Part shown: piece after piece, positions 63,001 through 64,000 of the stretch | Numbering within the stretch: the stretch's first letter is position 1 | Layout: each line of letters starts with the position of its first letter | NCBI RefSeq assembly: GCF_964355755.1 | Contig: NC_092680.1 | Location: 11,077,001-11,141,000, forward strand | Reading direction: 5' to 3' | Length of the DNA: 64,000 bases | DNA from: Antedon mediterranea | Lineage: Eukaryota; Echinodermata; Crinoidea; Comatulida; Antedonidae | Translations under genes and position numbers: made by a program | The notes under the pieces: generated by a model | The model's database searches: none | What the model saw: the letters and a program-made list of their open reading frames with translations, nothing else | What the model was told of the DNA's origin: nothing

Positions 63001-64000
63001 AGTTTCATCGAAATGTACAAAATGGTCTAAAACGTCTCCAAATGCGATTTGAAGCTATTCTAAGTACTTTTGTGTTTTTATGTTAACAAGTTTTTTCGAA
63101 AATCACAAAATGGTCTAAAACGTCTTCAAATGCGATTTGAAGCTATTCTGTACACTTTGATGTTTTGTGTGAAAAAGTTTTGTCGAAATGCTCAAAATGG
63201 TCTAAAACGTTTTTAAATACGATATTAAGCTATTTTGTGCTCTTTGATGTTTTTGTGTAACCAAGTTTCATCGAAAATCACAAAATGGTCTAAAACGTTT
63301 TTAAATACGATATTAAGCTGTTTTGTGCACTTTGATGATTTGTGTGAAAAGTTTTAACAAAATGCTCAAAATGGTCAAAAACGGTTTCTAATGTGATTTT
63401 AAGCACTTTGATGTTTTTGTGTAACCAAGTTTTTTCAAAAATCACAAAATGGTCTAAAACGTCTCCAAATGCGATTTGAAGCTTTTCTAAGCACTTTTGT
63501 GTTTTTATGTTAACAAGTTTTTTCGAAAATCACAAAATGGTCTAAAACGTCTTCAAATGCGATTTGAAGATATTCTGAGCACTTTGGTGTTTTTATGTTA
63601 AAAAGTTTTTTCGAAAATCACAAAATAGTCTAAAACGTCTCCAAATGCGATTTGAAGCTATTCTGTACACTTTGATGTTTTGTGTGAAAAAGTTTTGTCG
63701 AAATGCTCAAAATGGTCTAAAACGTTTTTAAAACGATATTAAGCTATTTTGTGCTCTTTGATGTTTTTGTGTAACCAAGTTTCATCGAAAATCACAAAAT
63801 GGTCTAAAACGTCTCCAAATGCGATTTGAAGCTTTTCTAAGCACTTTGGTGTTTTTATGTTAACAAGTTTTTTCGAAAATCTTGAAATGGTCTAAAATGT
63901 CTCCAAATGCGATTTGAAGATATTCTGAGCACTTTGGTGTTTTTATGTTAAAAAGTTTTTTCGAAAATCACAAAATGGTCTAAAACGTCTCCAAATGCGA
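60011..64000 (+). repeat. Higher-order satellite repeat, copy 4 (partial)
   Basis: Starts at the anchor tcaaaaatttcaaaatgg at 60011 and runs off the right edge. It follows copy 3 at offset 19,628, then at 20,822 after the 1,194 bp duplication. The rare cttgaaatgg marker near 63881 confirms the phase. Confidence 0.9.
61191..63578 (+). repeat. 1,194 bp tandem duplication (about 14 monomers) in copy 4
   Basis: gtactttggtg occurs at 61191 and 62385, and the tttttttttaaatcac variant occurs at 61558 and 62752, each 1,194 apart; copies 1-3 have one of each in this interval. The two blocks are almost identical (for example tgttgaaatg near 62503 versus tgtcgaaatg), so the event is very recent. Confidence 0.88.

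Larger units (their letters stand above)
4447..64000 (+). repeat. AT-rich satellite array, 86-88 bp and 78 bp monomers
   Basis: An unbroken head-to-tail array running off the right edge. Distances between successive conserved boxes from 4508 are 78, 87, 87, 87, 87, 88, 87, 86 and 78. The short class loses about nine bases in the segment after the box (form ggtttctattgtgattttaagc). The box caaaatggtctaaaacg is nearly invariant. What follows it falls into classes: tctccaaatgcgatttgaagc, tttttaaatacgatattaagc, tttttatataccatattaagc and the short form. What precedes the box also falls into classes (tgctc, atcac, tgtac). All monomers are in one orientation and no gene or other insertion interrupts the array. 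No gene is seen anywhere in this interval. Confidence 0.98.

Noticed and set aside
4447-64000. CRISPR array
   Set aside because: The conserved box repeats at regular intervals, but the sequences between boxes are also repeats of a few classes, not unique spacers; the context is eukaryotic and there are no cas genes.
4447-64000. A hidden gene or novel multi-gene system in the array
   Set aside because: I see no long frame, no codon structure and no break in the monomer period over 59.5 kb.

Overview
The window looks like AT-rich chromosomal DNA from an animal, most likely an invertebrate. There are no bacterial operons, no tRNA or rRNA genes and no recognisable host genes. What is present is nested retroelements at the edge of a very large tandem satellite. 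I cannot name the species. An L1/Tx1-like LINE beside a Ngaro-type tyrosine-recombinase element would fit a mollusc, cnidarian or similar genome, but that is a guess.

Layout. (1) Positions 1-1260 hold the 3' end of a LINE: the C-terminal part of its ORF2, a short 3' UTR and a poly(A) tail. (2) Positions 1261-4446 hold the 3' part of a Ngaro-like retroelement. It has reverse transcriptase plus RNase H, an overlapping tyrosine recombinase, a non-coding tail, and the diagnostic B1-A2-B2 split direct repeats. B1 and B2 are 215 bp each and identical by eye; A2 is 153 bp. The LINE poly(A) abuts the reverse transcriptase frame directly, so the LINE jumped into the Ngaro element and the Ngaro 5' part (A1, ORF1, start of RT) must lie upstream or be lost. 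(3) Positions 4447-64000 (93% of the window) are one uninterrupted satellite array on one strand. It is built from 86-88 bp monomers and a 78 bp short class, each carrying a near-invariant box caaaatggtctaaaacg.

The satellite has several levels of order. Monomers fall into classes that differ mainly after the box. They are arranged in a giant higher-order unit of exactly 17,563 bp (about 200 monomers), with the same anchor at 5257, 22820 and 40383. The third copy is stretched to 19,628 bp by later local duplications, and a fourth starts at 60011. Inside the unit are nested duplications (339 bp tandem; about 1.24 kb blocks offset by 2,394 bp; about 2.5 kb blocks offset by 4,886 bp). Later events in the third and fourth copies (853 bp, 261 bp and 1,194 bp duplications and a mosaic patch) show unequal exchange at different registers. 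A cluster of single-base homopolymer indels at about 21.7-22.8 kb, absent from the equivalent places in the other copies, looks like an unpolished assembly patch.

The genes act as selfish elements only: LINE proteins for target-primed insertion, and Ngaro RT/RH plus recombinase for copying and integrating a circular DNA. I find no novel protein system. The most interesting object is the satellite: its roughly 200-monomer repeat unit, its conserved box and its perfect dyad. A centromeric or pericentromeric role is possible but is inference only.
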